From Lateolabrax maculatus (Eukaryota > Chordata > Actinopteri > Acropomatiformes > Lateolabracidae), in NCBI GenBank assembly GCA_031216445.1, contig CM062210.1, positions 13,155,501 through 13,219,500 of the forward strand: DNA of 64,000 nt. The letters are read 5' to 3'. Shown one piece after another: positions 53,359 through 60,796 of this stretch. Both the position numbers and the translations under genes were made by a program. The notes beneath the pieces are model-generated. The model had not been told where the DNA came from, ran no database searches, and saw only the letters and a list, made by a program, of their open reading frames with translations. The first letter of the stretch is position 1, and the number at the start of each line of letters is the position of its first letter.

Positions 53359-56300
53359 ATATGTGTAAATAGGGTAGGGCCTTTAATGCCCACCACTCAA
53401 TTAGACAACATATGGGTCCATGAGCATCATTAGCTGCTTGGCCCACATGGAATATATGCACACATGAACACATAAACATGCTAAGAAATACACACACACA
53501 CTAGCACACACCCATAATCGAAACACCTGATGCCCTGACACCAGTTCATTCCCATTATAATATGCAACGCCCACATGCCGGCTGTTATTTTTTGAGACTG
53601 ACTCAGTTTAACGCCTTTGTTTTTCGCATGTGCACATGCACACAAATACACATACAGTACATATACATATACAAGCTCACATATAGTCAGACACACGTGC
53701 GTACACACAAACAAATAACCATCGATACACTAGCATACACAAAGGCATGTACACACACACATGCATTACACAGACACAAAAGCGCACACACAGCAAATGG
53801 GTAATGAGAGAGGTGAGAGGTCTGAAATTGAGCTGAGGAACACTGGGCTACACGGGGCCTGAACATTGTGGCCTTGTGTCACTTTAACCCCCCAGAAGAG
53901 GTAGTGAGATCGAAAACAACCCTGGAGAGCAGCAGAAACACCTTCATTACTCTCTGTTTCTCAGCTCTCCTCTTTGAGATGCTGTTAGTCTCTGCTTCTC
54001 ATCGTTCACCACTTCTACGTTCTCACTGTTCTAATCTTTCCAACTTTTGGCCTTCTTCTCCCCTGCTCTCCTGTCCTCCTTCTTCCTTTACCAGCTTTTA
54101 CAATTCGATCTGCAACTTCACAGGGTGGAGCAGTGCACTGACAGCATCATTTGTCTTCCCCCGCATCTTCAGAGGTACATACACACACACTGAAGTTTTA
54201 TAAACACTTTAGTGAGTTAGGAAATAATAAACTTGACATAGAAGTTGAAAGTCTACAGACATCACTGCCAGAAGCTGATAACTTAGTCTTCAAGAGTTTA
54301 TTGCAATAAACCTTACTTTGGGATAAACAAACAAAAAAATTAAAAGAAACACCACAAATGCTGATTCCCATATTACACAGAATTGAATGTGCAGTTTAAA
54401 GTCCAACACATATGCATTATATGTATTGAGTAACCATTTTAGCTCATTTTGGCCAAGAAAATTTAAATAATGTGTTAATTTAATTTTTTTTTTTTTTTTT
54501 ACAAATTGTACCTTTAAAAAAACCACTCATTATCCCTGATGCACAAGCCGCTTCTAACGGCAAATATGCATAAAAAACATAGACGTTACACAGGATAATA
54601 ACTTTTTATTTAATAGTGGTTGTCTCTTTTTTTTATATTTCAGTGGTAATAACTTATTGGACCATCCTCTCCCTAAAACATGTTAATCCCCTTCCGTGCA
54701 CAGGTGGACAGAATATAATGCAACCCAAATGCAAATGCAATAATGCCAAACAGCCTAAAAAGTACCGGAATACAAAATCAGCCCTGCTCTGACTCTGACT
54801 CATCCTAGCAAAGAAATAACATTATTAGTTTCCCCAATGTAATATTTATTGCAAATGTAAAGCTATTAGTGGACTGAATTAGATTTGTAAAGGTGTTGGT
54901 GATATTGAGTTATTGTGTATAATCATCTTGTCCTGTACCACAGGCCCCTGTGGCAGTTCCTGTGCTGTTCCATTAGAACGCTGACAACAAAAGCCGAAGG
55001 GGTTTGTAACAAAAAGAACCTACACTAGATTTTACCTTCCAAACGCATATTTATGCAACGCTGTCTCTAACTGCATCCAAGCAATACACCTGGGACTGCA
55101 AGCTGTAGTTCAAATTTAGAATAAAAATCAAAGTGGTGTACTTCAGAGTACAACATTGGTGCTGCAAACATACAGAATTTTTTACATGTTTAAATTAATA
55201 ACAATTGACACAGATGAATGCCTTAAAAAAAAAAAAGTGCCAGTGTTGGATCAGTGTCTTCCCACTGACTGGCAGGAGACGACTACAACTGCATGCAAAT
55301 ATCCAGCAAGTATGCACAATTACACATCTTGTATATTTGGGAAGACCACAATTATGCAAGCTAGTTTCCATATTTAAAGTCATCACAAATGGAACAATGA
55401 AAGGAGCAACTGGAGCCTTTGCTTTGGTATGTTGATTGCATACACATTCACATGGACACAGTGTAGCGCCTTACACACAAAATGATGTGACTACATACAA
55501 AAACCTGTTTGTAACATCTTCAAAATGGCTTTGAAATGCTTTTGAGAGACATTCAATAGCTAGAGATAACCATTCGAAACAGCTTGAGAGGAGCTCTGCA
55601 AAGAGAGTGGGGTGAGGTTTAATCCAGAGGCTGCTGGTGGTTGATTGAGTATACAGCTCAAAGAGAGACGGCCAAGTGGACATGGAGTTTTTTTTTTTCT
55701 AAACCATCTCAACCCTCTGTGGAGTTGGTGTGAGAGTGTGTGTACATAGAGGAACAAATGTTGTTTATGGCATCAAAGACCGGAGCTCCTTTTCTGTGTT
55801 AACAACTTATAAAGCCACTATTCAAACACAGCCAGAAATTACAGAAAAAAACTTAAAATGACCACTATAGTCATGTCTTGTACAGGGGATTTTGCTATGT
55901 ACAAAGGTTGAATTGTAGCATTATCACTAATTTTCAAGATCGTACCAAAGTCAAACTACAAGTCAAATGTAAACTATTGATTTTTCTCTGACTGAAGCTG
56001 ACTGAATCGCTTGTCCTATCATAGAGCTAATGTGGCTGTAAGGTGAACTTGAAAATGTCAAACTCACTAGTATACAGTAACTGTAAGACTAAACATTTAG
56101 TAGAACCAATGAAAAAGCCAAGAAAATTAGTACAACCAACTTTGTTATCAGACTTGATTACACTGATGTCTGAAGATTGGAACTGGCTACCATTCTTTTG
56201 AAATTCCTTAACTGGCATTAGACTTTTTTTGTAGAAAGAAAATTACAGCACAAGCTTTAATAAGCACAGGTACTTAATACAATGATATAAAGCACCTTTT

Positions 56301-57134
56301 CAGTGTTTAGGAAATGTAACTCATATCATATGATTTCATATAATAAAGCCAATTAAAGTGTGTAAAAGTTGTAGCAGTGATGATCAAACTTCTCTGACTT
56401 CTAAAAAGTCAAACTAACACTTGGATCTACAAAGCTATAAGTTGTCCTTCATTTTTTCAAGCTTTAACAACTAAGGAACATATTTTATTACCACAATGCA
56501 CCAAAAAGAAAGTCTTGACACACAAAGGAGGAGTACAATCGGAGGAGTTGTTGCTATGGTTACCAGCACAAGTTAGTGAGAGAGGAAAATAGAGTGAATG
56601 AGTGAGAGGGGAAGAGAGAGGGTATTGTTTATAGTTTGTGAATATATGCATCCATAATCACACAGCAGTGAAGATTCAAAAGAGACAAAATTCATTCTCA
56701 CACACAATAAAATTGTCTCATTACAGTAAATCACACACACAGCTTGCATACACTGTGGAGCTTAATGAAACCATGGTGGATTGTGCATACTACTACTGTA
56801 TGTGATAAGTAAATAAATGACACAACAATTTGATCTACATATATACTGTTTTGCCGTGGGATCAGAGGGAGATTAGAGAAGAAAGTGCATACATCCACTA
56901 TAATTGTGCACGTGCGTGTGTGTGTGTGTGTGTGTGTGTGTTCTTACCTGAGACAGCCTGTAGCATTGCGCAGCACCTGGGAGGTATGAAGGTGGAGCTT
57001 GCGGTCGTCATGGTGATTGGGGGAGGAGTCCCAGTTAGAGTGGGGTATGATGACGCTATTGGTCAGCACGGCCAGGGCGTCCTGGATGATTGGCATCTTC
57101 AGAGCATCGCATGACGACAGGTTCCATAGCACAC
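8016..57134 (-). CDS. ctnnd2: ctnnd2 (delta-catenin), 3' half, 11 coding exons; partial gene
   Basis: This is the spliced coding region of a delta-catenin gene, a p120-catenin family armadillo protein. In vertebrates the family binds the cadherin juxtamembrane tail, modulates Rho GTPases, and in neurons links cadherins to PDZ scaffolds at synapses. Joining the eleven exons gives 1,904 bp with every phase matching: 2 bases of a split Gly codon, then 633 residues and TAG. By residue of this partial product, 1-382 is armadillo repeat region, 152-158 is seven lysines, 383-494 is a Ser/Arg/Pro-rich tail, 495-594 is Pro/Gln-rich, and 595-633 is the conserved C-terminus ending DSWV. The protein follows human CTNND2 exon by exon as I remember it and differs clearly from ARVCF and PKP4 in the tail. 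The 5' part lies outside the window. Fish usually have two paralogues (a and b), and I cannot tell which this is. Confidence 0.97.
8436..9328 (-). other. intron J-K (893 bp)
   Basis: This is the last intron, between exon J (CAG|GTGAGT) and exon K (CCACCAG). It contains a short TG run near 9139-9161 and a pyrimidine-rich 3' end. No other feature was recognised. Confidence 0.85.
9329..9405 (-). CDS. ctnnd2: ctnnd2 exon J (C-terminal tail)
   Basis: This 77-bp exon encodes the last two bases of Val469 and residues 470-494. The start QVSCGTSTLFRNSYL and the end SDDIKQNQ align with the human tail segment that contains STLYRNSYG and EDIKHNQ. The acceptor chosen is ATCCAG|TTCAAG, because it keeps the glutamine seen in mammals. 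A second AG six bases downstream (TTCAAG|TGTCC) is also in frame and would remove two residues. The donor is AACCAG|GTGAGT. It is too short to stand out as an open reading frame. Confidence 0.9.
9406..9980 (-). other. intron I-J (575 bp) with long sense pyrimidine tract
   Basis: This is the shortest intron seen. On the plus strand 9604-9910 is almost entirely purine (GA/A-rich), so the transcript carries roughly 300 nt of U/C-rich RNA. The 5' end of the intron is TG-rich on the sense strand (9939-9980). Confidence 0.85.
9939..9970. repeat. (CA)n/(CG) tract at the exon I donor
   Basis: CA repeat with CG interruptions. On the sense strand it is a UG-rich run starting within about 10 nt of the exon I 5' splice site. 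Confidence 0.9.
9981..10112 (-). CDS. ctnnd2: ctnnd2 exon I (C-terminal tail, frame-preserving exon between UG repeats)
   Basis: This 132-bp exon encodes the last two bases of Ala425, residues 426-468 and one base of Val469. It starts SAPASPREMMSLKERKMDYD and ends GEHTSRKDGMA, matching the human tail closely. It is a multiple of three and phase 1-1, so it can be skipped without a frameshift. The acceptor is CTTGTAG|CGAGC. The expected pyrimidine tract is replaced by about 70 nt of alternating T and G on the sense strand (10123-10196). The donor GCAG|GTGCGCGTG runs into another TG-rich tract (9939-9980). The codons around 10018-10031 also form an RFX X-box-like sequence. Confidence 0.96.
10123..10196. 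repeat. (CA)n microsatellite just upstream of the exon I acceptor
   Basis: About 70 bp of CA with single GA and AA interruptions. On the sense strand it is (UG)n ending about 10 nt before the acceptor AG. Confidence 0.97.
10749..11215. repeat. interspersed repeat with two related internal units
   Basis: The phrase GACCTCCATG-CAAATTT starts two units (10749 and 11094). Each is followed about 65 bases later by TTTGTGGACC-A. The second unit ends with GAGCGACTTACAGAGCTGCT. The structure and wording recall fish interspersed repeats, but I cannot name the family. Confidence 0.55.
11977..12018. repeat. (CA)n microsatellite
   Basis: Uninterrupted CA repeat of about 42 bp. Confidence 0.97.
12861..12884. 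repeat. (TG)n microsatellite
   Basis: Short TG repeat. Confidence 0.9.
13347..13389. repeat. (TC)n(CA)n compound microsatellite
   Basis: TC repeat (13347-13370) joined directly to a CA repeat. It abuts the interspersed repeat that follows. Confidence 0.95.
13390..13650. repeat. fish interspersed repeat with CCCTAACC-like core
   Basis: It starts GTGAGGACATTCATTGACA, passes through a series of ACCCTAACC-like variants, then ATGTCCTCACTTTCCAAAA, and ends CTCACAAAGATAGCTGTACA. CA arrays flank it on both sides. I recall this arrangement as a common, unnamed element in fish sequence. The telomere-like motifs are part of the repeat and not a real telomere. Confidence 0.65.
13651..13681. repeat. (CA)n microsatellite
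   Basis: CA repeat bounding the preceding interspersed element. Confidence 0.95.
14208..14520. repeat. percomorph-type interspersed repeat, degenerate
   Basis: It begins AGGAATAGTTCGGCATTTTG and GGGAAACATGC. It includes GCCTGGCTTTGTCCAAAG and later AGTAAAACCACA with TGGTTTTACATTTCTGTTTG. This order matches an abundant non-coding repeat I remember from percomorph fish. The copy is diverged and family naming is not possible here. Confidence 0.6.
14590..14645. repeat. SINE 3' tail fragment
   Basis: It contains AGCGCTATATAAATGCAATC followed by CATTTGCC, the recognisable end of a fish tRNA-derived SINE. The tRNA-like head is absent. The same tail ends the copy at 41311-41475. Confidence 0.6.
15013..15139 (-). 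CDS. ctnnd2: ctnnd2 exon H (start of C-terminal tail)
   Basis: This 127-bp exon encodes residues 383-424 and one base of Ala425. It reads DGYSQYHFVGSASTIERDRQ, then RPYSSSRTPSVSPVRTSPNNRS. The Ser/Arg/Pro composition is typical of the disordered, phosphorylated delta-catenin tail, and several SP or TP dipeptides are candidate proline-directed kinase sites. The acceptor is TTTTGCAG|GATGG and the donor is TCCG|GTGAGGAA. Confidence 0.96.
17746..17760. promoter_or_regulatory. palindromic RFX X-box-like site
   Basis: GGTTGCTAGGCAACC is a near-perfect inverted repeat that fits the RFX/EF-C consensus GTTGCYNGGCAAC. It lies in an intron, so enhancer function is inference. Confidence 0.45.
19923..19951. 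repeat. (CA)n microsatellite
   Basis: CA repeat of about 29 bp. Confidence 0.95.
20943..20984. repeat. small imperfect direct repeat
   Basis: AGTGTTATGCCATCCAGTCG is followed at once by AGTGTAATGCTATCCAGTGG, two diverged 20-bp units in tandem. Confidence 0.7.
22297..22331. repeat. (TG)n microsatellite
   Basis: TG repeat followed by a short TA run and an A run. Confidence 0.95.
22645..22697. repeat. (CA)n microsatellite
   Basis: Long CA repeat preceded by CA-rich degenerate sequence. Confidence 0.97.
23806..23890 (-). CDS. ctnnd2: ctnnd2 exon G (last armadillo helix)
   Basis: This 85-bp exon encodes the last base of Lys354 and residues 355-382: HSAKVVKAASQVLSSMWQYR then DLRSLYKK. It closes the armadillo domain of delta-catenin. 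The acceptor follows a pure (CT)n stretch and a C run (CTCTCTCTCCCCCCTAG|A), so a microsatellite supplies the polypyrimidine tract. The donor is AAGAAG|GTAGGA. The exon ends in phase 0. Confidence 0.96.
24912..24940. repeat. 9-bp perfect inverted repeat with RFX-like arms
   Basis: The arms ATGGCAACC and GGTTGCCAT are exact reverse complements separated by 11 bases. Each arm is an RFX half-site, and the second extends to GGTTGCCATAGCAGC. Confidence 0.7.
25122..25198. repeat. (TA)n microsatellite
   Basis: About 75 bp of alternating TA, broken once near the start. It is prone to cruciform formation and length polymorphism. Confidence 0.97.
26031..26280 (-). CDS. ctnnd2: ctnnd2 exon F (armadillo repeat with expanded Ser/Asn/Thr linker)
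   Basis: This 250-bp exon encodes the last two bases of Gly271, residues 272-353 and two bases of Lys354. It opens KYAMRDLIHRLPG, then has a low-complexity linker of about 22 residues (residues 285-306) made of Ser, Asn, Thr, Gly and Pro. It resumes with KAMSDDTVTAICCALHEVIT and ends KALRDAGGIEKLIGIARSKG. The linker is longer than in human CTNND2 as I remember it. The acceptor CACCAG|GTAAAT has a T-rich tract upstream, and the donor is GACAA|GTGAGTAG. An open frame on the plus strand across this exon is its antisense shadow. Confidence 0.97.
28681..28818. repeat. two (CA)n arrays
   Basis: CA arrays at 28681-28702 and 28771-28818, with CA-rich degenerate sequence between them. Confidence 0.93.
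28955..29195. repeat. degenerate GACT / TAATTTACTGACTGA repeat
   Basis: Over about 240 bp the words GACTGACT, CTGACTGATT and TAATTTACTGACTG recur many times with drift, as in an old tetranucleotide array with a higher-order unit. No gene is present. Confidence 0.75.
29339..29380. repeat. (TG)n microsatellite
   Basis: TG repeat of about 42 bp. GCAAGCATATCCCTA-like words occur on both sides (29318-29341 and 29394-29407). Confidence 0.95.
29434..29450. promoter_or_regulatory. CTCF-like site
   Basis: ATCCCACAGGGGGCGAG resembles the CTCF core CCASNAGGGGGCRS. This is motif similarity only. Confidence 0.3.
31618..31634. promoter_or_regulatory. CTCF-like site
   Basis: ATCAACAGGGGGCGCCA matches the CTCF core AGGGGGCGC. 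This is motif similarity only. Confidence 0.35.
32479..32502. repeat. (CA)n microsatellite
   Basis: Short CA repeat after a TATA run. Confidence 0.9.
32689..32725. repeat. poly-C then poly-A homopolymer pair
   Basis: About 14 C followed by about 23 A. Exact lengths in such runs are often unreliable in assemblies. Confidence 0.9.
33279..33303. repeat. (TG)n microsatellite
   Basis: TG repeat of about 25 bp. Confidence 0.95.
38749..38899 (-). CDS. ctnnd2: ctnnd2 exon E (armadillo repeat)
   Basis: This 151-bp exon encodes residues 221-270 and the first base of Gly271. It runs [20 protein letters not shown], then LLRIDNDKVVCAVATALRNM, then ALDIRNKELI, a complete armadillo repeat with the usual small residues in helix 3. 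The acceptor is CCCTGTCAG|TGGTCA and the donor is CTCATAG|GTGAGTG, leaving one base of a glycine codon completed in exon F. It is separated from exon F by the longest intron in the window (12.5 kb). Confidence 0.97.
38900..40997 (-). other. intron D-E (2.1 kb)
   Basis: This is AT-rich intronic sequence between two armadillo exons. No repeat, RNA gene or additional exon was recognised. Confidence 0.8.
40998..41171 (-). CDS. ctnnd2: ctnnd2 exon D (armadillo repeat)
   Basis: This 174-bp, phase 0-0 exon encodes residues 163-220. It begins WDGVGPFPETAEPPKGVQML and contains the hallmark stretches WHPTIVKPYLTLLSECSNP and TLEGAAGALQNLAAGSWK. These are the concave-face helices of an armadillo repeat and nearly match mammalian delta-catenin as remembered. 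The acceptor is TTATAG|TGGGAT and the donor is TGGAAG|GTAATAG. The protein continues without a gap into [12 protein letters not shown] in the next exon. Confidence 0.97.
41311..41475 (+). mobile_element. degenerate tRNA-derived SINE
   Basis: The head has TGGCTGTGGCTCAGAAAG (box A-like) and GGTTCCATCCC at 41365-41375 (box B-like, consensus GGTTCGANTCC). It then has TGTGTGTATGGGTGAATGAG and ends AAAGCGCCACATAAATGCAG plus TCCATATACC. This order is typical of fish tRNA-derived SINEs. The copy is internally shortened and diverged. Confidence 0.65.
42378..42405. repeat. (TG)n microsatellite
   Basis: TG repeat with one interruption. Confidence 0.9.
44466..44648 (-). CDS. ctnnd2: ctnnd2 exon C (armadillo repeat with poly-lysine loop)
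   Basis: This 183-bp, phase 0-0 exon encodes residues 102-162. It begins [20 protein letters not shown], a classic armadillo helix sequence. It then runs through a Gly/Glu/Asp-rich insert (HGQQGGLEELDGLLCDANG) to GCWG followed by seven consecutive lysines and GADQ. In p120-family proteins this is the long basic loop within the central armadillo repeats, linked to nuclear import and Rho/microtubule interaction. The assignment of that role here is by family. The acceptor is CTCCAG|ACTG after a long pyrimidine stretch (44651-44760 read on the sense strand), and the donor is CAG|GTGAGG. An open frame on this strand that appears longer is a shifted-frame shadow. Confidence 0.97.
45539..45601. promoter_or_regulatory. 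cluster of nuclear-receptor half-sites
   Basis: TTGACCTTG (reverse of CAAGGTCAA) at 45539 is followed by AGGTCAGAGGTCG, a DR1 arrangement at 45580-45592, then GGGGTCAGG. The match is by consensus only. Confidence 0.3.
46998..47044. repeat. CA/TG-rich tract containing the exon B donor
   Basis: ACAC-rich repeat with TACA and CTCA variants. On the sense strand it is a UG-rich repeat whose first GT is the exon B splice donor. Confidence 0.9.
47045..47162 (-). CDS. ctnnd2: ctnnd2 exon B (armadillo repeat)
   Basis: This 118-bp exon encodes the last base of Arg62 and residues 63-101 (NVSSAGEEARRRMRECDGL to SSEIDSK). The acceptor TGTTGCAG|G joins in phase to exon A, and the exon ends in phase 0 at AAG. 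The sense intron upstream (47165-47370) is pyrimidine-rich, giving a good 3' splice site. The 5' splice site is unusual because it reads AAG|GTGTGTGTGTG, so the donor is the first unit of a TG repeat and lacks the usual GTRAGT. Skipping this exon would shift the frame. Protein similarity and phase leave no doubt about the exon itself. Confidence 0.97.
50931..50955. repeat. (TG)n microsatellite
   Basis: TG repeat followed by TTTGTG variants. Confidence 0.93.
53119..53159. repeat. (CA)n microsatellite
   Basis: CA repeat with one CG interruption. Confidence 0.93.
53274..53358. repeat. (TG)n array with CGG interruptions
   Basis: About 85 bp of TG with two TCGG interruptions. It lies 115 bp from the CA array at 53119-53159 in opposite phase, so the two could pair as inverted repeats in RNA. 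Confidence 0.95.
56910..56942. repeat. (TG)n microsatellite next to the exon A donor
   Basis: TG repeat on the plus strand, (CA)n on the sense strand, starting about 6 nt after the exon A splice donor. Confidence 0.95.
56948..57134 (-). CDS. ctnnd2: ctnnd2 exon A (first exon in window; armadillo repeat)
   Basis: This 187-bp exon encodes partial-product residues 1-61 plus two bases of Arg62. It starts GVLWNLSSCDALKMP and ends QVLRNATGCLR, an armadillo-repeat core diagnostic of p120-family proteins. The acceptor is GTGCAG|GTGTGC, entering in phase 2 with the first two bases completing a Gly codon. The donor is CTCAG|GTAAGAA, leaving two bases of an Arg codon. The acceptor is preceded by a short TG run. 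The donor is followed directly by a (CA)n tract on the sense strand (56910-56942). The exon length is not a multiple of three, so skipping would break the frame. The preceding exon, expected to end around ELVT, was not found up to 64000. Confidence 0.97.
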
Positions 57135-58493
57135 CTGCACACACACGCAGGCAGAGAGAAATACACATTAAGAAGGTTTTTACATTAATCTTTAAAAAAA
57201 ATTTCTAGAGAAAACTCAGTTATCATGTAATACATGGCAAATTAAAGTGCATGTGTTTGTTAATTGCAATAATGAAAAATATAAATTCTATAAATGTAAG
57301 CAAGAATGTTGCTGGCAGAGGCAATCAAACTTTTTCTAAATTGCGCTCATAAAGTATAAAACCAATCTTTGTGTGTTCTGCAAAGCTCATATACGTGATG
57401 AATGACATAACTATTAAGAATATAAAACTCTTAAAAAGACCTCATATTCATACAGTATCTACTTAACATCTTGCAACAATTCAGAATGTCTGCTCTCTAA
57501 CATTTTGAACGTCCTGGCTGCAATGCTAATGATGCAGATACACCAGAATGCTGCTTAATTTTAGCAATATATGAAAAATGCACACAATATAAATCATTAT
57601 TATTTAAAATGTTTATGTTCTTCATTTGAGGTCGGTTACATACATTTAGCTGAATTTAAGTGCAAAATAGATTTCTCTCTTTATTTGGTTTCCCACAGTG
57701 CATAGCGCGATTCATGCCTTTTCTTTCTCTTTCTATTAATGCTCCAGTCAAATCAATGTTCTCAGAGCACAGTTAAGTGAGGACAGCAGTACTTTCCACT
57801 TTGCTTTTCACCTCCTCATTCCCTCTTTCAACTTTCAACATGTCATGTGCACAGGAACACATATTTTATGGAATTTTAAAGCAAATGCTTCCATTAACCT
57901 CTCAGAGATGTCACAGGAAACACATTTGGTTGTATTTTGTGAAGTCAGTTTAAGCCTGTCTTTCTGATTGATTTAAGACATTAAAACAACTCAAAACATT
58001 GATTTAACCTACTGCATAATAATAATGATCTCAGCCAGACCTTTCAACTGCACTGGAACATCACAAATAAAGTGTGGATGTACTTCAGGACTCGCAATGC
58101 GGAACAAAAATGCTTCCTCATTTTTATCACTTTCGAGAATGCCACCCACTCTTTTATTCTGGAATCCGACTCTACAATCTACCTGATACTTGTGATGTCT
58201 GAGGAAATTAATTAGTTTGTTGGTCCCGGCGGAAAGCCAACTGCCCAACCAGTACATCATTTATCACACTCTCACAGAAATATACACAAATATATACGAA
58301 TCTCATATGCAGAGATATACAGTCGATGTATGCAATTGTATGCCCACATCCACGATTTGGCAGAAAAACCTTGCAAGTTTGTACGAACACAAGGGTACTT
58401 TCAATCACCTTCAAAGACACACAAACTGTATACATACAGAGTTACTTGCACGCTACTGTAACACTTAATCACAAACAGTATGGGTACACACGA

Positions 58494-58498
<5 letters not shown>

Positions 58499-58551
<53 letters not shown>
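58499..58551. repeat. (CA)n microsatellite
   Basis: Uninterrupted CA repeat of about 53 bp. Confidence 0.97.
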
Positions 58552-58553
<2 letters not shown>

Positions 58554-59244
58554 TCCTTCTTCTTGTCAGATGGACTACCAGATGCCTCTTCGCTGACTGG
58601 TGACAGCACTAGCCTTGTTGGTCAGCTGTGACACACTCATGCACACATTTACATGCAGCATTCTGGGATTCTAAATATGTTAATTAGTTCCTGCTGCTTG
58701 CACTGGTCATCCCTACAGAAAGGGCAAGAGATACAAAAACAGATATAGTAACAGAGAATAAGATATAAATGTGGGAAACAGAGGGTGACAGAAATAGAAA
58801 GACTAATGAGAGGGGAAGAGAGCAGGAGGAGCTGAGTGATGATTTATGGAAACGGGAACAGATTGAGAGAACAGAGGAGACATGCAACACGTTTTTAATA
58901 TGACTAACTAAAATGGTGCGGTGTTAAGGTCACCATCTCTCAAGCATTTGGTGGCAGACTCCAGATGTCGCAGGTCCCAGATGACAGATGTCATTTTTTT
59001 TCACAGTTACCACACAAATAGAATATGGACACGACTCAAGACACTCTGCTCTCTGTACACAATGGACCGTGTTCATAGAGGCTGTAAGCCGGCTAAAAGG
59101 TTTCCTTTTCATTCCAAAATACAATATGCACAATCCAATTTTCTTCTCAGGGTTTTGTTAGATGTGAATGTAAATGAAACATAAGGGTGGCAGGAAATTG
59201 CACACTAGTGATTATGGATATTGGCTATCATCTGAAACGACAGC

Positions 59245-59320
59245 AGTGCTGAAGTTGAGCAAGACACTGAATTCCTAAAAGCTCCAGGGAGGCTGTTCTG
59301 TGGTGAGACCTGACCTCAGA
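59245..59320. repeat. possible SINE body fragment
   Basis: TTGAGCAAGACACTGAATTC, then CTAAAAGCTCCAGGGAGGCT, resembles the middle of tRNA-derived SINEs that carry TTGAGCAAGGCACTGAACCC-type sequence. No head or tail is visible. Confidence 0.4.
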
Positions 59321-60763
59321 CCTGCCTGTGTGAAGGGGAAAATAAAAAGAGAAAAAAAACTGATAATACAGTGAACTGATAAAATACTACAGAATTTACT
59401 CAACTTGTGTCAGGCATATATGAGAACAAAAGAAAAAGTATTCTACTAAAAAGATGGAGCTGGAGAAAAGGGCCAGGAAAGGTTGTGTCACTAACAACAG
59501 ATATGAACTAAGCTTCACTTCACTGAAATACTGTACAAAAACTGCCGTTGTGGCACTGGGTGTTGACCAACAGCAACGCCAGTCTTGATGCCTTACAGTA
59601 CACTGCACTAGTGTCAGTCATAATGGAAATCTGCAAATGAGAGACAAATGGATGGGAGAAAAATCCGGCCAGGAAAAATACAGGAAAGAAGAAAACAATG
59701 AGAAGGACAGAATAACATAAAAACAGGTTACAATACAAGATGGGAAATTAACACCATCAACAGAGTAAAGAAAGAATCAAACATAGCAATGTTAAGGAGC
59801 AGAGAGGTTAATTCCTAATTAAAGTTGTTATTCTCAACTAAAAGTGTAGGTAAATCTTTTGTGGAAACTAAATAAATAACTTTTATAAATATTATTCTAA
59901 GAAAAGCAGTTAAAGAGGAAGCCAAAGGGAGAGAAAAATCAATGGGAGTCAAAAAAGGAGAGAAGAAGAACCAAATGTAAGGAAAAAACATCTAACCAAG
60001 TAAAAAAAACAAAGACAAAGACTTTTAAAAAATGTTAGTGTGAGAAAAGTTGAAAAAAGAAAGCGAGATAGAGAGTGAAGGAGGTTGACAATGTGTGTGT
60101 GTGTGTGTATGAGAGTGAGAGTTTGAGAGGACAAGAAGAGGAGGGTGATAATAAGGCGATGACCTTGTATGCTGTTTGGCAGCAATCAAGTGCTCACATT
60201 CAGGCTGTGAGTACGTGTGTCTGTGTGTCTGTGTGGGAGCGTGGCAACATTTGCCTTCACTTTCAGTGATAAGCCTCTTGTTTCACATCTCGAGTCTCTC
60301 TTTCTTCTCAATATTTCTCCTCTCATGGGCTCTTTTCAAACCAAGGTAAAAGCTCAGTGGCACCCTCAGCAAAGGAGAAGACGCAGATATTGGGCAAAAC
60401 ACTTGCACAAAAGTGCGCTCAAATATCTTTCAGTCTTCCTCTATGTTTCTCTTTTTGTTCCTGTGCAGGTGTGGATCTGCCATGGGTGCACGTGCCCCCC
60501 CCACCCCCCCAATGGATAATTGTAAGTAACTAGTAGTAGTTCTAATGGGCTTCGATCCTATAAAGTAGGAGTCTTGATGGTAGCCCGTAAGACAACAACC
60601 CCTCGATATGGATCTGCCCCTGTTCCTGTGTCTTTTTAGAGACAGAGGTAGAGACAAAGATTGAGCAGATGGGGGTAGAAACACAAAGAAGTCGACTCCT
60701 CAGTGTTTTCTGGGGCAAGGACATTGTGTCTGCCACTGACTAACATTGGCCAAATTCAAGGCT

Positions 60764-60795
<32 letters not shown>
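60764..60795. repeat. (CA)n microsatellite
   Basis: CA repeat of about 32 bp, then CA-rich sequence to about 60812. Confidence 0.95.

Positions 60796-60796
<1 letters not shown>

Larger units (their letters stand above)
47163..56947 (-). other. intron A-B (9.8 kb)
   Basis: No coding exon was found. It holds TG/CA arrays (50931-50955, 53119-53159, 53274-53358), an X-box-like site (56550-56563) and the CA-rich sense sequence directly after the exon A donor (56910-56942). The rest is AT-rich. Confidence 0.8.
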
